Numbered from the stretch's first letter, positions 42,113 to 52,236 are shown. The stretch: 64,000 bases of DNA from Crocinitomix catalasitica ATCC 23190 (GCF_000621625.1 NZ_JHXV01000010.1:62001-126000); one strand, 5' to 3'. Translations and numbers: made by a program. Notes: a model not told the origin generated them from the letters alone.

Positions 42113-45100
42113 TTAGTGCTTAATTATTTTTTTACTTGTGATATAATTTCCGTTCACATCCGAAAAGTGTATAAAATAAGTTCCGTCAGCTAGATTGCTA
42201 TCAAAATTGTAAATAACTTGATTAGAATTAAAAGTTACTTGAGAAATAGTCTTACCTAAAACATCCGTCACATTTATTATTCCCGCAGACACAGAACCTG
42301 TTTTGATATAAACTCTACTGTTCGTTGGATTAGGATAAACATTAAATTCATTAGCCAAAGAATTATCTTCAAGACCTAGACAGTCAACCACATTTATCGT
42401 TATTGTATTCACAAATGAACATGTACCTTCAACATTGTAAGCAACTGTAAATTCGCCAACACCTGCAAGGTTAGGATTAAATTCACCAGACATATCATCA
42501 ATACATGCACCACAAGTTGCTGACCAAGTTCCTCCAGGCATAGTTGCCTCTAATGTAATTGGAGCTGATTGAATACAAATATCATCAACAGATTTAATTG
42601 TGATAGGAGATTCGTCGAGTACAGTTGCTGTAACCGCAACACGATCACTAGTACATTCGTAACGGTGAATTTCCCAATTGTAGTAATGATAATAATATTC
42701 AGAACCAGCACTACTTGTAAGAATCTCAACTAAATCGTCAATTATGTATGGGTAAGAAGGCAGTGCAGCTTCGTTATCATTTCTAAATAGAGAAGGAATA
42801 CTGCCAGCAGCCGTTCCTAATTGATAATTCTCTCCGATTGGAACACTTAAGTTTAAATCAATCGTTTGTTCACCATCTTCAATAAATATCGTTTTTGACT
42901 CGATTAAAGTACCTTCATTATCTCTCAATTCAATTGTTCTGTTTTTAGATCCCGAAGCATAAACTTTAACCCTTTTGATAATAATAGGGGTATCAACATT
43001 AAAAATCAAATATTGTTCACCGTCAAAAGGATCACCTTCACCGAAAGTATTATCAGCAGGTCCTACAAATTCAGGAGTCTCATATTCGTCTGATGATACA
43101 TAAAAAGTAGTTGTAGCATCTAGAGGTTCAGTTGTGAAACTTGCACCTCTTCCTAATAACGTTCCACCTACCGGTGTATCATACCATTGCATTTCACCTG
43201 CACCAAGTGCAGACAATACAGCGTTTTCAGTAGGGCAAATTTCTGCACCCGAAGCTGTTGGATTTTCAGCATAATTAACTGTGATATAATCTGTAATAAT
43301 AACCGTGTTTTCACCAATTAGATTTGTTGCTCTTAATTGAACTGTATAAACGCCTTCAGCATCATATGTATGCGAAGGGTTTTGTAATGAAGAAATGTTT
43401 CCATCACCAAAATCCCAATCCCATTCAGTTGGAGCATTTGTAGTAAGATCAACAAAGTGAACGAGTCCATCGCAAGTTGTAGTTGTGTTAGATGTAAAGT
43501 TTGCAACTGGCGGATCGAAAGGAACTACGCAAGTCCACTCAACTTCAAAACCAGTTCCTTCAACGCTTGCATCCGAATGGAAAACAATTGTGATTGCGCC
43601 TCCAGTAGAACTTACGTCCGTAGGGATGTTATTATCACAATAGCGATCAATTAGAGGACTGAATCTTGTTGGACCATCAAATATTTCAATATAATCGTAA
43701 TTACAAGTTAGACCCGCACCAGCTTCCATATTAAAAGATACAAAAGAAAGGTCGACTCTATCTGCTCCAATTGGTGCAATTGTAATTTGGCTATCACTTC
43801 TTCCTGGATAATCACCTAGTTCACCACCAGCATCGAATAATGTTCCTTCACAACTAGATTGAGTTGGTCCAGTCCCATCCGATGGAAGAACAGCTACACA
43901 TTCGATAGTTGGATCTATGATAATATAATCTTCAATTGTCAAAGAATCAATACCACAAGCGCCACCGTCAACGATAAGTTTCACGTCATATTCGCCTGCA
44001 GCGGTATAAACATGCTCTGGATTTGTTTCATCATCTGTATCTCCATCTCCAAAAAACCATGCATAAGTCGAACCATTAATACTTAAATTATCAAAATTGA
44101 TAGCATAAGGCAAAGAACAACCTACAGTTTCGCTAGCTTCAAAAGCTACTTCTACAATTGGTACGAATATTTCACCAACACCAACTGCATACCAAGCATT
44201 TGTAGTTTGTTCTACTTCAAAAGTACAACCTCCAAAAATATCAGTAGCAGATTGTATTGCATAGAATCGCGCTTCTTCAAAATTAGAAGATGGCGTTAAG
44301 TAAACAGTTAAATTTCTAAATGCAATTTTACCAGCATCCTCAATTCCAATGCCAGTTACATCATAATCATCTCCATTGTCATTGGTTCCTGTTCCACCTT
44401 GTGACAATAAATAAAACCAAAAATTCTGTACACCGCTATTCGTATGAACACCGCCGCTATCACCGCCATCTAATGATGCCCAAAAGTCACCAAAATAAGT
44501 ATCGGGATCTCCATAAGAATTTGGATTAGACATAGATCTTAAAGCCGAACCGATGTCCTCACCAACCAACCAGCTAAAATCTCCTGGTCGAGCGAATTGT
44601 TCAATTGCATTACCAAAAATATCACTGAACGACTCGTTTAATGCACCTGATTCTCTTGCATAAATAAGACCCGCAGTAAATGTTGTTAAACCATGAGTGA
44701 TTTCGTGGCCTGCAATATCAACAGATGTCAATGGATCCCAAAAATCATCACCATCTCCATAAGTCATTCTTGTTCCATCCCAAAAAGCGTTGGCATAATC
44801 AACACCGAAATGGATATAACTGTTTAATTGAAAACCATCATTATCAATACTGTTTCTATCGTGTTGTTCAAAAAAGTAATCATAGGTCATTTCAGATCCC
44901 CAATGCGCATCTGTTGCATATTCATCTTTTTGAGGGTTTACGTTATCCCAATCATTATCATCGTCTTCAAAATCTACAGCATCACCATATTCAACCGCCT
45001 CATTTAAATCGAAAGTTCTAATTCCGTTACCTCTACTAGCATCTCTTAATCTATAAATACCTTCAAAACTGTCAGCAGTAATAGTTTGTGTTCCAGAATA

Positions 45101-45847
45101 AGCCGTTTCAGCCGTTCCTTCTTCGTCAACTTCATGAATTAAACTGTTTTCACGAAGAATTTCACCACTATTTGCATCAATAAAAATATCAGCTCTTGAA
45201 AGTGGTTTGTGTGCGTAGACATTAAATTTATAAGCTAAGCGATATGAGTTAGCATGAAAGCTACTATTGTTTGTAATCAATACCAATTCTCCTTTTGGAG
45301 CATAGGTTGAAGTTTGATCATCAGATTCCCATTTAAGGTGCGCTTCTTCTCCTGGTAATTCCCATTTGTATACTTCAGCGCCGATATGTTCTAAAACAAT
45401 AGATAAAGCAGCGTTCTCTGAAAGACTGGCAATCGTAGGCGCAACAATTTTATTGTAAATCAAGCCGTTTAGTGAAACAACCTTATCATGTTTCGTATGC
45501 ACATTCCATATTCCATCTTGAAGAGGAATACCTTTATAGGTTTGTTGGAATTTATGGTGAACGAATCCAATATTGTCAGCTTCTGATTGAATAAGCTTAA
45601 AATCCATTTCAGGATTTAACTTGAATACAGTTTTGTACCAATTTTTGACATTGTCAATCTCAATTCCGTTTTCCTTTTGTAGTCGAATAAAAGAGGGGAG
45701 ATCTGAGTAGGGACTTGTTCGAACCATTTCGGCCCCTTTTATGACCTTATGGGCTTCAGCTCCAACAAGGACTTTCTGGGAATACCCCACAAGTGGTCCA
45801 ATTGCAATAAAAAGAATTACAATTAGCTTAGTAGATAGTTTTTTCAT
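42113..45847 (-). CDS. Secreted thermolysin-like (M4) metalloprotease with PKD, CUB and T9SS domains
   Basis: A 1244-residue exported protease. The signal peptide (1-23) is followed by an FTP/PepSY pro-region to about 230. The M4 catalytic domain has the zinc motif HEITH (about 379-383), ESGALNESFSD with the third zinc ligand, and a downstream HTNSGVQN. A PKD domain (about 575-655, YAWFFGDGDTDD), a CUB-like domain (about 665-780), a second PKD domain (WDWDFGDGN), an Ig-like segment, and a type A sorting domain (FNVYPNPTNSRVYI) complete it. It degrades extracellular protein. Accessory domains suggest substrate binding. Confidence 0.92.
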   Translation of the reverse strand: MKKLSTKLIVILFIAIGPLVGYSQKVLVGAEAHKVIKGAEMVRTSPYSDLPSFIRLQKENGIEIDNVKNWYKTVFKLNPEMDFKLIQSEADNIGFVHHKFQQTYKGIPLQDGIWNVHTKHDKVVSLNGLIYNKIVAPTIASLSENAALSIVLEHIGAEVYKWELPGEEAHLKWESDDQTSTYAPKGELVLITNNSSFHANSYRLAYKFNVYAHKPLSRADIFIDANSGEILRENSLIHEVDEEGTAETAYSGTQTITADSFEGIYRLRDASRGNGIRTFDLNEAVEYGDAVDFEDDDNDWDNVNPQKDEYATDAHWGSEMTYDYFFEQHDRNSIDNDGFQLNSYIHFGVDYANAFWDGTRMTYGDGDDFWDPLTSVDIAGHEITHGLTTFTAGLIYARESGALNESFSDIFGNAIEQFARPGDFSWLVGEDIGSALRSMSNPNSYGDPDTYFGDFWASLDGGDSGGVHTNSGVQNFWFYLLSQGGTGTNDNGDDYDVTGIGIEDAGKIAFRNLTVYLTPSSNFEEARFYAIQSATDIFGGCTFEVEQTTNAWYAVGVGEIFVPIVEVAFEASETVGCSLPYAINFDNLSINGSTYAWFFGDGDTDDETNPEHVYTAAGEYDVKLIVDGGACGIDSLTIEDYIIIDPTIECVAVLPSDGTGPTQSSCEGTLFDAGGELGDYPGRSDSQITIAPIGADRVDLSFVSFNMEAGAGLTCNYDYIEIFDGPTRFSPLIDRYCDNNIPTDVSSTGGAITIVFHSDASVEGTGFEVEWTCVVPFDPPVANFTSNTTTTCDGLVHFVDLTTNAPTEWDWDFGDGNISSLQNPSHTYDAEGVYTVQLRATNLIGENTVIITDYITVNYAENPTASGAEICPTENAVLSALGAGEMQWYDTPVGGTLLGRGASFTTEPLDATTTFYVSSDEYETPEFVGPADNTFGEGDPFDGEQYLIFNVDTPIIIKRVKVYASGSKNRTIELRDNEGTLIESKTIFIEDGEQTIDLNLSVPIGENYQLGTAAGSIPSLFRNDNEAALPSYPYIIDDLVEILTSSAGSEYYYHYYNWEIHRYECTSDRVAVTATVLDESPITIKSVDDICIQSAPITLEATMPGGTWSATCGACIDDMSGEFNPNLAGVGEFTVAYNVEGTCSFVNTITINVVDCLGLEDNSLANEFNVYPNPTNSRVYIKTGSVSAGIINVTDVLGKTISQVTFNSNQVIYNFDSNLADGTYFIHFSDVNGNYITSKKIIKH

Positions 45848-46026
45848 GTTTAAGTAATTTGAATCGCAATTTACTCAAAAAAAACTTGATTCTTTAATTA
45901 TATTCCTGTAATTATTGGGATCTTAAACTGAAATAGAGGTAGTATTGTAAATGAGAATTTTCAGAGAATTAGAATTACAATGGAATACAATATGTTGAAA
46001 TCCAAGAAACTAATAAGTTATTAGAA

Positions 46027-46410
46027 TTATTTAAACTCCTTAACTGCTATTAACGAAATATTCAACGGCTTTATCAGTGTGTCGAATTCTTCACCAGCTA
46101 CTTTCATATCTTCATCATACTCCTCATAATACCATTTTACAAGTATGTCTGAGTTATTGGTTTTTTCGGCTAGAAACTTTAATATATTTCGAATAACTAA
46201 AGTCGAACTCGTATTAAAATATTCGAGTTTAAATTCAAAAACTGTTTTAGTTGGAGATTGGTTGAAATATGATTCCAATTCTTGATTAAATGGAGTGTAG
46301 AATGTATAGGGATCTTCTGGTATTGATATACCTGCAATCAGAATTAATCCATCTTCATTATTTAGAAGGACATGTGGTGTTTTGAGTGTTGGTTTTATTT
46401 CAAATTGCAT
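46027..46410 (-). CDS. SiaC/DUF1987 family regulatory protein
   Basis: A 127-residue protein of the SiaC type, with the signature GISIPEDPYTFYTPFNQELE and FEFKLEYFNTSSTLVIRNIL. In Pseudomonas SiaC is phosphorylated by SiaB, dephosphorylated by the SpoIIE-type SiaA, and binds the diguanylate cyclase SiaD to control biofilm. Neither SiaB nor SiaD is next to it here. A SpoIIE-type phosphatase is encoded 20 kb away (25520). The phosphorylated threonine in Pseudomonas falls in the region of FNTSST. Confidence 0.85.
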   Translation of the reverse strand: MQFEIKPTLKTPHVLLNNEDGLILIAGISIPEDPYTFYTPFNQELESYFNQSPTKTVFEFKLEYFNTSSTLVIRNILKFLAEKTNNSDILVKWYYEEYDEDMKVAGEEFDTLIKPLNISLIAVKEFK

Positions 46411-46509
46411 TTAACGAATCATTACGATTGTTCTGTAGTATACTTCATGTTTATAAATCTAAAAAAAAAATACCATACATTACGTTTATTTCATCGCAAT
46501 TTTAAGAAA

Positions 46510-46547
46510 AAAAAAACAACCAAGTCAATTAAACTTGGTTGTTTTTT
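46510..46547. terminator. Strong terminator of the sigma/anti-sigma-like operon
   Basis: A perfect stem of about 12 bp (AACAACCAAGT/ACTTGGTTGTT) with a 7-base loop and long A and T runs on both sides. It is suited to the minus-strand operon ending at 46568. Confidence 0.85.
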
Positions 46548-46567
46548 CAAAATTATTTCGATTTGCT

Positions 46568-47962
46568 CTATTTGGTAAGTATAACTTGACCAGTATATTG
46601 TTCTAATTGATCATTTGCATTCATTATTTTCACGAGCCAAACATACGCACCTTGAGGAGCTTCGTTGTTATCTATTGCAACTCGTCCATCCCAAGGTTGG
46701 TTGATATTACTCGTTTGAAATATCAACTTTCCAGCTTGATTATAAATAGTCATTGTAAATTCTTGATCCAGAATTTTTAAAGCTTTAGGTATAAAAAAGT
46801 CATTTATATTATCACCATTTGGAGAAAATGCAGTTGGCGCTAATAAATTATAATCGTCTTCAATATTTATTTGCTTGCTGATTTTATTTTGACATCCATT
46901 GTTGGCTTCAGCTAATAATTCAACATTGTAAATACCTTGAGTTCTAAAAGTATGTTCGAATTGATTTTTATCAGAACACATTTTATCTTGAACTTTCCAT
47001 GCGAATAAGTTCGCTTCTTTTGTCAAGTTGATAAACTTAATGGTTGGAATAATATCTAAAGATTTCTCCCAAGCAAAATCAACATCAGGTAAAGCATTGA
47101 CTTGAACACTTGAACTATAAGTTGCTAGATCTTTATTTGTTTTACTGTCTTTTAAAGAAAGTTTTACGTTAAAGTTTCCTGATTTACTGTAGTTATGATT
47201 TGGAAAGCTTTCTGCGCTGTAATTCCCGTCACCAAAATCCCATACATATAACACGTCTGAATATGTCTTATTGGGGTTGAATTGTATTGACTCATTCTGG
47301 CAGATAGTTACAGCAGAAGCATCAAACTTAGCATTATAATTAACCTTCGTTACTGTTCCAGCATCAATTGTTTTATCTTCTATCACTGGAATAGATTCAT
47401 CAGTTTTTGAATTTGTTTTATGCTCAAACTCTTTTATATCTATCTGAGTAGGTTCTTTAACAATGGTTGGTTTAAGTGTTGTTTTATTTGTTGGATTTAA
47501 TTTTTCAACGACAGGTAGATTAGGCTGTGCTTTAGCATTATTAAGCTCTTCTTTTTGAGATTCAGTTGTTTCAGAAATTATGTTTTTTGCTTGATCGTTT
47601 GTGTTTAAATTCTTTTCGATTGTTTTAACATCTTTTATTGATGAATCAACAACTTTGCTCGGCTGATCAGCAGTAAGCATTTTAGATTCATTTTCTGGTA
47701 GAATTGCAATTGTAGTAAAGATAATACCAAGTACAGCAGCTGATCCAATTAACCAGCCAATTACGTTTTTATTAGGGCCTAATTGCTTGTTAACATTAGT
47801 CCATGCATCGTCATTATACGGAGCTTCGTAATCTTCAACAGCCTCACGAATAACATCCTCGAATGGGCTAAGCTGACTACTGAGCCGCTCCCATGCTTGT
47901 GGATCGAATGGCGCTTCATAGCCATCGATCGATGATTTTATTATTTTATCAATATCACTCAT
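46568..47962 (-). CDS. Anti-sigma-like membrane protein with PKD and type B T9SS domain
   Basis: From the ATG at 47962 the protein has about 464 residues. The cytoplasmic N-terminus (1-62) has two copies of a motif, YEAPFDPQAWERLSSQL (15-31) and YEAPYNDDAWTNVNKQL (45-61). A transmembrane helix (about 67-87) follows, then a low-complexity Lys/Thr/Asn-rich stalk, a PKD domain (YVWDFGDGNYSAESFPNHNY), and a gliding-motility type C-terminal domain LLAPTAFSPNGDNINDFF. It overlaps the ECF sigma gene by 8 bases, so it is likely to be its anti-sigma partner. A longer reading from 48049 would lie within the sigma gene. Confidence 0.75.
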   Translation of the reverse strand: MSDIDKIIKSSIDGYEAPFDPQAWERLSSQLSPFEDVIREAVEDYEAPYNDDAWTNVNKQLGPNKNVIGWLIGSAAVLGIIFTTIAILPENESKMLTADQPSKVVDSSIKDVKTIEKNLNTNDQAKNIISETTESQKEELNNAKAQPNLPVVEKLNPTNKTTLKPTIVKEPTQIDIKEFEHKTNSKTDESIPVIEDKTIDAGTVTKVNYNAKFDASAVTICQNESIQFNPNKTYSDVLYVWDFGDGNYSAESFPNHNYSKSGNFNVKLSLKDSKTNKDLATYSSSVQVNALPDVDFAWEKSLDIIPTIKFINLTKEANLFAWKVQDKMCSDKNQFEHTFRTQGIYNVELLAEANNGCQNKISKQINIEDDYNLLAPTAFSPNGDNINDFFIPKALKILDQEFTMTIYNQAGKLIFQTSNINQPWDGRVAIDNNEAPQGAYVWLVKIMNANDQLEQYTGQVILTK

Positions 47963-48533
47963 TTTCTTCAATTTTAGCAAACTTCTCTGTGAGATTTGCG
48001 CGTAATTTTTGTTTGGCTTTCGCCAAGTTGGATTTTGATGTTCCTTCACTTATTTCTAAGTAATTAGCGATTTCTTTGTGTGTGAACCCCTCAATTACAT
48101 ACATATTAAACACCGTTCTATATGCTGGTGATAATTCACTGATCGCTTTAATCGCTGTTTCAGCTTTAAGTTCTAAATTAAATTCGTCTGCGTCCGCAAA
48201 GGGCTGTACTTCCTCTTCATTTTGCAATAACGAATCATCATCAACTAAAAATGGATCCCGCTTATTTTTTCTAATTTGATCAATAGCAGTATTCACCATT
48301 ATTCGTCTTATCCAACCTTCCAAAGAACCATCAAAATTATAAACATCTAATTTCTTAAAGACTTTAATGAAACCGTTCTGAACCATGTCCTGCGCTTCGT
48401 CTTTGTCTTTGGCGTAACGATAGCAAACTGCCATCATTTTTCCATAGTACATCTCGAAGAGCTTTTTTTGGTAAGCTCGTTTTCCACGGATACATCCGTC
48501 AACAATTTCCTCTAGTTCGTCTTTTTTTTCCAC
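47955..48533 (-). CDS. ECF-type RNA polymerase sigma factor
   Basis: A 192-residue sigma factor with region 2 (YRYAKDKDEAQDMVQNGFIK, VNTAIDQIRK) and region 4 (LSPAYRTVFNMYVIEGFTHK, then EISEGTSKSNLAKAKQKL). It lacks regions 1 and 3 and so is of the RpoE/ECF type. Its last 8 bases overlap the start of the anti-sigma-like gene, which is typical of a co-regulated sigma/anti-sigma pair. What signal it responds to is not shown. Confidence 0.92.
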   Translation of the reverse strand: MEKKDELEEIVDGCIRGKRAYQKKLFEMYYGKMMAVCYRYAKDKDEAQDMVQNGFIKVFKKLDVYNFDGSLEGWIRRIMVNTAIDQIRKNKRDPFLVDDDSLLQNEEEVQPFADADEFNLELKAETAIKAISELSPAYRTVFNMYVIEGFTHKEIANYLEISEGTSKSNLAKAKQKLRANLTEKFAKIEENE

Positions 48534-48706
48534 AGTGTTTACAATTCTTAAACGTTCGACTTATTCATCGGTTGCCTACTTTACATAAAAAAAATAAAAT
48601 TCGCTATAATCCTGAAATAAGATGCGATTTTTTTAAACTGAACTTAAAATTCTTTTTAAATTCGCAAGAGAAAAAATTATATTTAATTTAAATAATCCTA
48701 TTAAAG

Positions 48707-49642
48707 ATGAAAGTTACCGTTGTAGGAGCGGGAAATGTTGGTTCGACTTGTGCTAATGTTCTTGCTCATAATGAAATTGCAAATGAAATTGTATTGTTAG
48801 ATATCAAAGAAGGTGTTGCTGAAGGCAAGGCTTTAGATATGTGGGAGACTTCTCCTGTTAACATGTATGATTCAAGAATTGTTGGGTCAACAAATGATTA
48901 TTCAAAAACTGCAGGTTCGGAAGTTGTGGTAATTACATCTGGTATTCCACGTAAACCTGGAATGTCTCGTGATGATTTGATCGCTACGAATGCTGGAATT
49001 GTAAAATCAGTTACAGAAAACGTTGTTAAACATTCTCCTGATGCTAAAATCATCATTGTATCTAATCCTTTAGATGTAATGTGTTATACTGCTTATTTAT
49101 CAGCGAAAGTTGACAAATCAAGAGTAATGGGTATGGCTGGTGTTTTAGATACTGCTAGATATAGATCATTTTTAGCAATGGAATTAAATGTTTCTCCAAA
49201 AGATATCCAAGCTTTATTGATGGGTGGACATGGTGATACAATGGTTCCTCTTCCAAGATATACAACTGTTGGTGGTATTCCAGTTACAGAATTAATTGAT
49301 CCAGCTAAATTAGACGAGATTATTGAGCGTACTAAATTTGGTGGTGGTGAAATCGTTAAATTATTAGGAACTTCTGCTTGGTATGCACCAGGTGCTGCAG
49401 CTGCTCAAATGGTTGAAGCAATTGTGAAGGATCAAAAAAGAGTGCTACCAGTTTGTTCTTGGTTAGAAGGTGAATATGGTCAAAATGGAATTTATTTAGG
49501 TGTACCAGTTGTTCTTGGTAAAAACGGAATCGAAAAAATTCTTGAAGTGAAATTAAATGATGCTGAACAAGCGTTACTTGACGAATCTGCTGCTGCAGTT
49601 AGAAATGTAATGGGAGTTTTAGACGGAATGAACGTTTTATAG
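48707..49642 (+). CDS. mdh: Malate dehydrogenase
   Basis: Interconverts malate and oxaloacetate with NAD in the TCA cycle. The 311-residue protein is of the LDH-like type, with nucleotide motif VVGAGNVGST (residues 4-13), the substrate arginines in SGIPRKPGMSR, and catalytic His in MGGHGDTMV. It is expressed singly with a strong terminator. Confidence 0.97.
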   Translation: MKVTVVGAGNVGSTCANVLAHNEIANEIVLLDIKEGVAEGKALDMWETSPVNMYDSRIVGSTNDYSKTAGSEVVVITSGIPRKPGMSRDDLIATNAGIVKSVTENVVKHSPDAKIIIVSNPLDVMCYTAYLSAKVDKSRVMGMAGVLDTARYRSFLAMELNVSPKDIQALLMGGHGDTMVPLPRYTTVGGIPVTELIDPAKLDEIIERTKFGGGEIVKLLGTSAWYAPGAAAAQMVEAIVKDQKRVLPVCSWLEGEYGQNGIYLGVPVVLGKNGIEKILEVKLNDAEQALLDESAAAVRNVMGVLDGMNVL

Positions 49643-49668
49643 TCATTTAAATAAATCAAAATAATATT

Positions 49669-49702
49669 AAGCAGCACTTCTTTTGAGGTGCTGCTTTTTT
49701 TT
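49669..49702 (+). terminator. mdh intrinsic terminator
   Basis: AAGCAGCAC pairs with GTGCTGCTT, extended by TTC/GAG pairs, followed by a run of T (49695-49702). Confidence 0.85.
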
Positions 49703-50012
49703 GTGCCTTGTTTTTAAATTAAGAAGGTGTTAATGATTCGGTTAAAATTTATGATAGATGAAGACTGTTGATAGGATAATATTCTTTATGATACACAGGT
49801 TTTAAGAGGTTTCTTAACGATTAAAATAGTTCTAACTCAGAAGTTATAGAAATAAGTAAAATTCTAATTGTGGATGACGCCAGAAGAAACTGGGGTAGGC
49901 AAATCAAAACAGGTTTGATAGCAGATATAATTTTAAGCTTTAGATGATCATTGGCAAAGCAATTACAATAAAGGAATGGGGAAGGAGAGGCATTCAATAA
50001 TTAGTGTTACCA

Positions 50013-50049
50013 ACAAAAAAAACGGTCACCAAAGCTGATGACCGTTTTT
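50013..50049 (-). terminator. Terminator of the POT transporter operon
   Basis: AAAACGGTCA (50019-50028) pairs with TGACCGTTTT (50039-50048) around a 10-base loop. The minus strand continues in T. The shape is symmetrical and may act for mdh read-through too. Confidence 0.8.
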
Positions 50050-50071
50050 ATAATTTAATTATTTGTGTTGA

Positions 50072-52207
50072 TTACTTTACACCATGCATTAATTTCTTAA
50101 TGACTGGAGATAAGAATAAAATCAAGATTCCAGCAAGTGCTGGAACAATCGTAAATATCAAGAAGAAGAACGATAATGAATATTGTTCAGTAATATTTTC
50201 AATTTGACCACCTAATACGGCTGCTAGTTTGTTTCCAATAGCAATCGCTAAATACCACATACCGAACATAAATGCTATCATACGTGCAGGAACTAGTTTA
50301 CTCACGTAAGATAGACCTACAGGAGAAATACAAAGCTCTCCAAGTGTATGGAATAAGTACGCCAGTATTAACCAAACCATACTCACTTTAACACCTTCTT
50401 GAATGCCCATAGCGCCAAATGCTAATAAAGCAAATCCTATTGCCATAATAATTAATCCTAAAGCATATTTACCTGTTGCCGAAGGGTTGTATTTAGATTC
50501 CCACCATTTAGAAAAGAATGATGCAAAAGCAATAATAAAGAATGAATTCAAAATACTGAACCAACTTACAAAGATTTCAACTTCATTCGCTTTAATCTCA
50601 GCAACCTTAGCAACGACTACGCCATTATCTAAATTCTGCTTAATTCCATTCGCTCTTGCATTTTCTACACCTTTATCGCTTAAGTAGGCGTATTCTGTTT
50701 TTTCGTTGTTTTTATGAATAATATGCACTTCTTCATTAACAGCTAGTTGTACAGGTTCAGCAATTTTCATTATTTTATCTACAACAACAGCTCCTTCAGG
50801 AACACTCATGTTTTCTGTTACGGCTTCATAAGCATAAACTAGTTCACCTTTATCATCGAGTAACTGTTCTCCTGATTCTTCATTGAGCGCAGGTGTTTGA
50901 ATAGCTGAATAGGTTACATCGTATGCAACAGTGTTAAAATCTCTGTTTAACATCCAACCTACGATTCCCCACATACCAGCAAAACATATTACCAATACAA
51001 TGTTCGATCCTGGAATTTTCTTGAAAGTTCTTTTCCATAATAAGAAAAGTACCCATGAAATGATTAATAAAGGAATAACCGTTAATAATGCGTTAATGAT
51101 ATTGAAAGCAATGGCACTGTTTCCAGTTAAGACTCTATCTACAGAATCTCTAGCGAATAATACCAACGATGTTGCACCTTGTTCGAAAGACAACCAAAAG
51201 AATACAGTGAAGAAAGCAAATATTACAAAGGCAATCATTCTATCTCGAACGACTCTTTCATAACGCCACATTCTTGAAATAACTAAGTAAAGGAATAAAC
51301 CTAAACCTAAAAGAATAACAGCATATTGTCCATCTAGATTTCCAACTTTAAAAGGGAATAAATTAATATCCGCAATTTTAGATAAAGGATCATTGAATAA
51401 ATATGCTAAACCAACAACAGAACATATGGTAATTAATATTTTGTCTACCATTGTAAACGGATTTGCATGTGCAACCGTTTTACTACTTTTCACATCGTCG
51501 ATTAAGTCATCAGCTTCAATAACATTTTCAACTACCATTTCGTCGTTGCCACCTCTTTTAGGTACTTCTCCGATATTTCCAAATAATGGTTTAGATAACC
51601 AGAATTGTAGCGTTCCTAATAACATGAAGATTCCTGCAAGACCAAAGCCCCAGCTCCAGCCAATTTTCTCAGCTAAATAACCACATAACATCATTCCGAA
51701 GAATGCACCTGCGTTTACACCCATATAGAAGATCGTATAAGCACCATCTTTCTTTTCAGGTAAATCCTTATACATCTCAGAAATGATTGAAGTCATTGTA
51801 GGTTTAAAGAAACCAGTACCAATAACTAATAAAGCAAGACCTGCATACAAAGAGAACTCAGTTTCCAAAGCCATTGATGCGTGCCCTAAAGTCATGATTA
51901 AGGCGCCAAGTACAACGGCCCAACGGTAACCAATCCATTTATCAGCAATTAATCCACCTATAATTGGTGTTAAGTAGAGTAGGCCTGCGTAAGTACCAAA
52001 TAAAGCTGTTGCGTTTTCTGCTGACCATTCCCAACCTGGGTTATAGCCGATCACAGCCATTGTTAAAAAGTTTACCAATAAAACACGCATTCCGTAAAAC
52101 GAAAAACGTTCCCACATTTCTGTGAAAAATAGGACAAATAAGCCTGCTGGATGTCCTAATACTTTGGATTTAAAAAAATCTTGTGTTTGATCTTCTGTTC
52201 CTTGCAT
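50072..52207 (-). CDS. POT family proton-dependent peptide transporter, long form
   Basis: A 711-residue member of the POT/PTR (MFS) family, importing di- and tripeptides with protons. N-terminal GHPAGLFVLFFTEMWERFSF contains the conserved ExxER-type motif on helix 1. The central FYMGVNAGAFFGMMLCGYLAEKIG is family-typical. A hydrophilic insertion of about 110 residues (about 430-540) separates two late helices and is probably periplasmic. It is 29 bases downstream of its paralogue, in one operon. Confidence 0.92.
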   Translation of the reverse strand: MQGTEDQTQDFFKSKVLGHPAGLFVLFFTEMWERFSFYGMRVLLVNFLTMAVIGYNPGWEWSAENATALFGTYAGLLYLTPIIGGLIADKWIGYRWAVVLGALIMTLGHASMALETEFSLYAGLALLVIGTGFFKPTMTSIISEMYKDLPEKKDGAYTIFYMGVNAGAFFGMMLCGYLAEKIGWSWGFGLAGIFMLLGTLQFWLSKPLFGNIGEVPKRGGNDEMVVENVIEADDLIDDVKSSKTVAHANPFTMVDKILITICSVVGLAYLFNDPLSKIADINLFPFKVGNLDGQYAVILLGLGLFLYLVISRMWRYERVVRDRMIAFVIFAFFTVFFWLSFEQGATSLVLFARDSVDRVLTGNSAIAFNIINALLTVIPLLIISWVLFLLWKRTFKKIPGSNIVLVICFAGMWGIVGWMLNRDFNTVAYDVTYSAIQTPALNEESGEQLLDDKGELVYAYEAVTENMSVPEGAVVVDKIMKIAEPVQLAVNEEVHIIHKNNEKTEYAYLSDKGVENARANGIKQNLDNGVVVAKVAEIKANEVEIFVSWFSILNSFFIIAFASFFSKWWESKYNPSATGKYALGLIIMAIGFALLAFGAMGIQEGVKVSMVWLILAYLFHTLGELCISPVGLSYVSKLVPARMIAFMFGMWYLAIAIGNKLAAVLGGQIENITEQYSLSFFFLIFTIVPALAGILILFLSPVIKKLMHGVK

Positions 52208-52236
52208 AAAAAAAGATTACGGTGTTATTAATTTAT

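Larger units (their letters stand above)
49643..50071. other. 429-base convergent gap
   Basis: It holds the terminators of mdh (49669-49702) and of the POT gene (50013-50049). Between them is about 300 bases with no good ORF. A stretch at about 49860-49950 translates IVDDARRNWGRQIKTGLIAD before a stop, which might be a relic of an antitoxin-like gene, but it has no start codon and no support beyond that. Confidence 0.4.

Noticed and set aside
44320-45021. Plus-strand frames opposite the M4 protease
   Set aside because: They are opposite the zinc motif region and are rich in His, Gln and Tyr, as expected from antisense of Asp- and Gly-rich codons. No family features were seen.
48049-48049. 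Longer start of the anti-sigma-like protein at 48049
   Set aside because: The extra 29 residues would be encoded entirely within the sigma gene in another frame. ATG at 47962 gives a normal 8-base overlap and begins with the first EAP-AW module.
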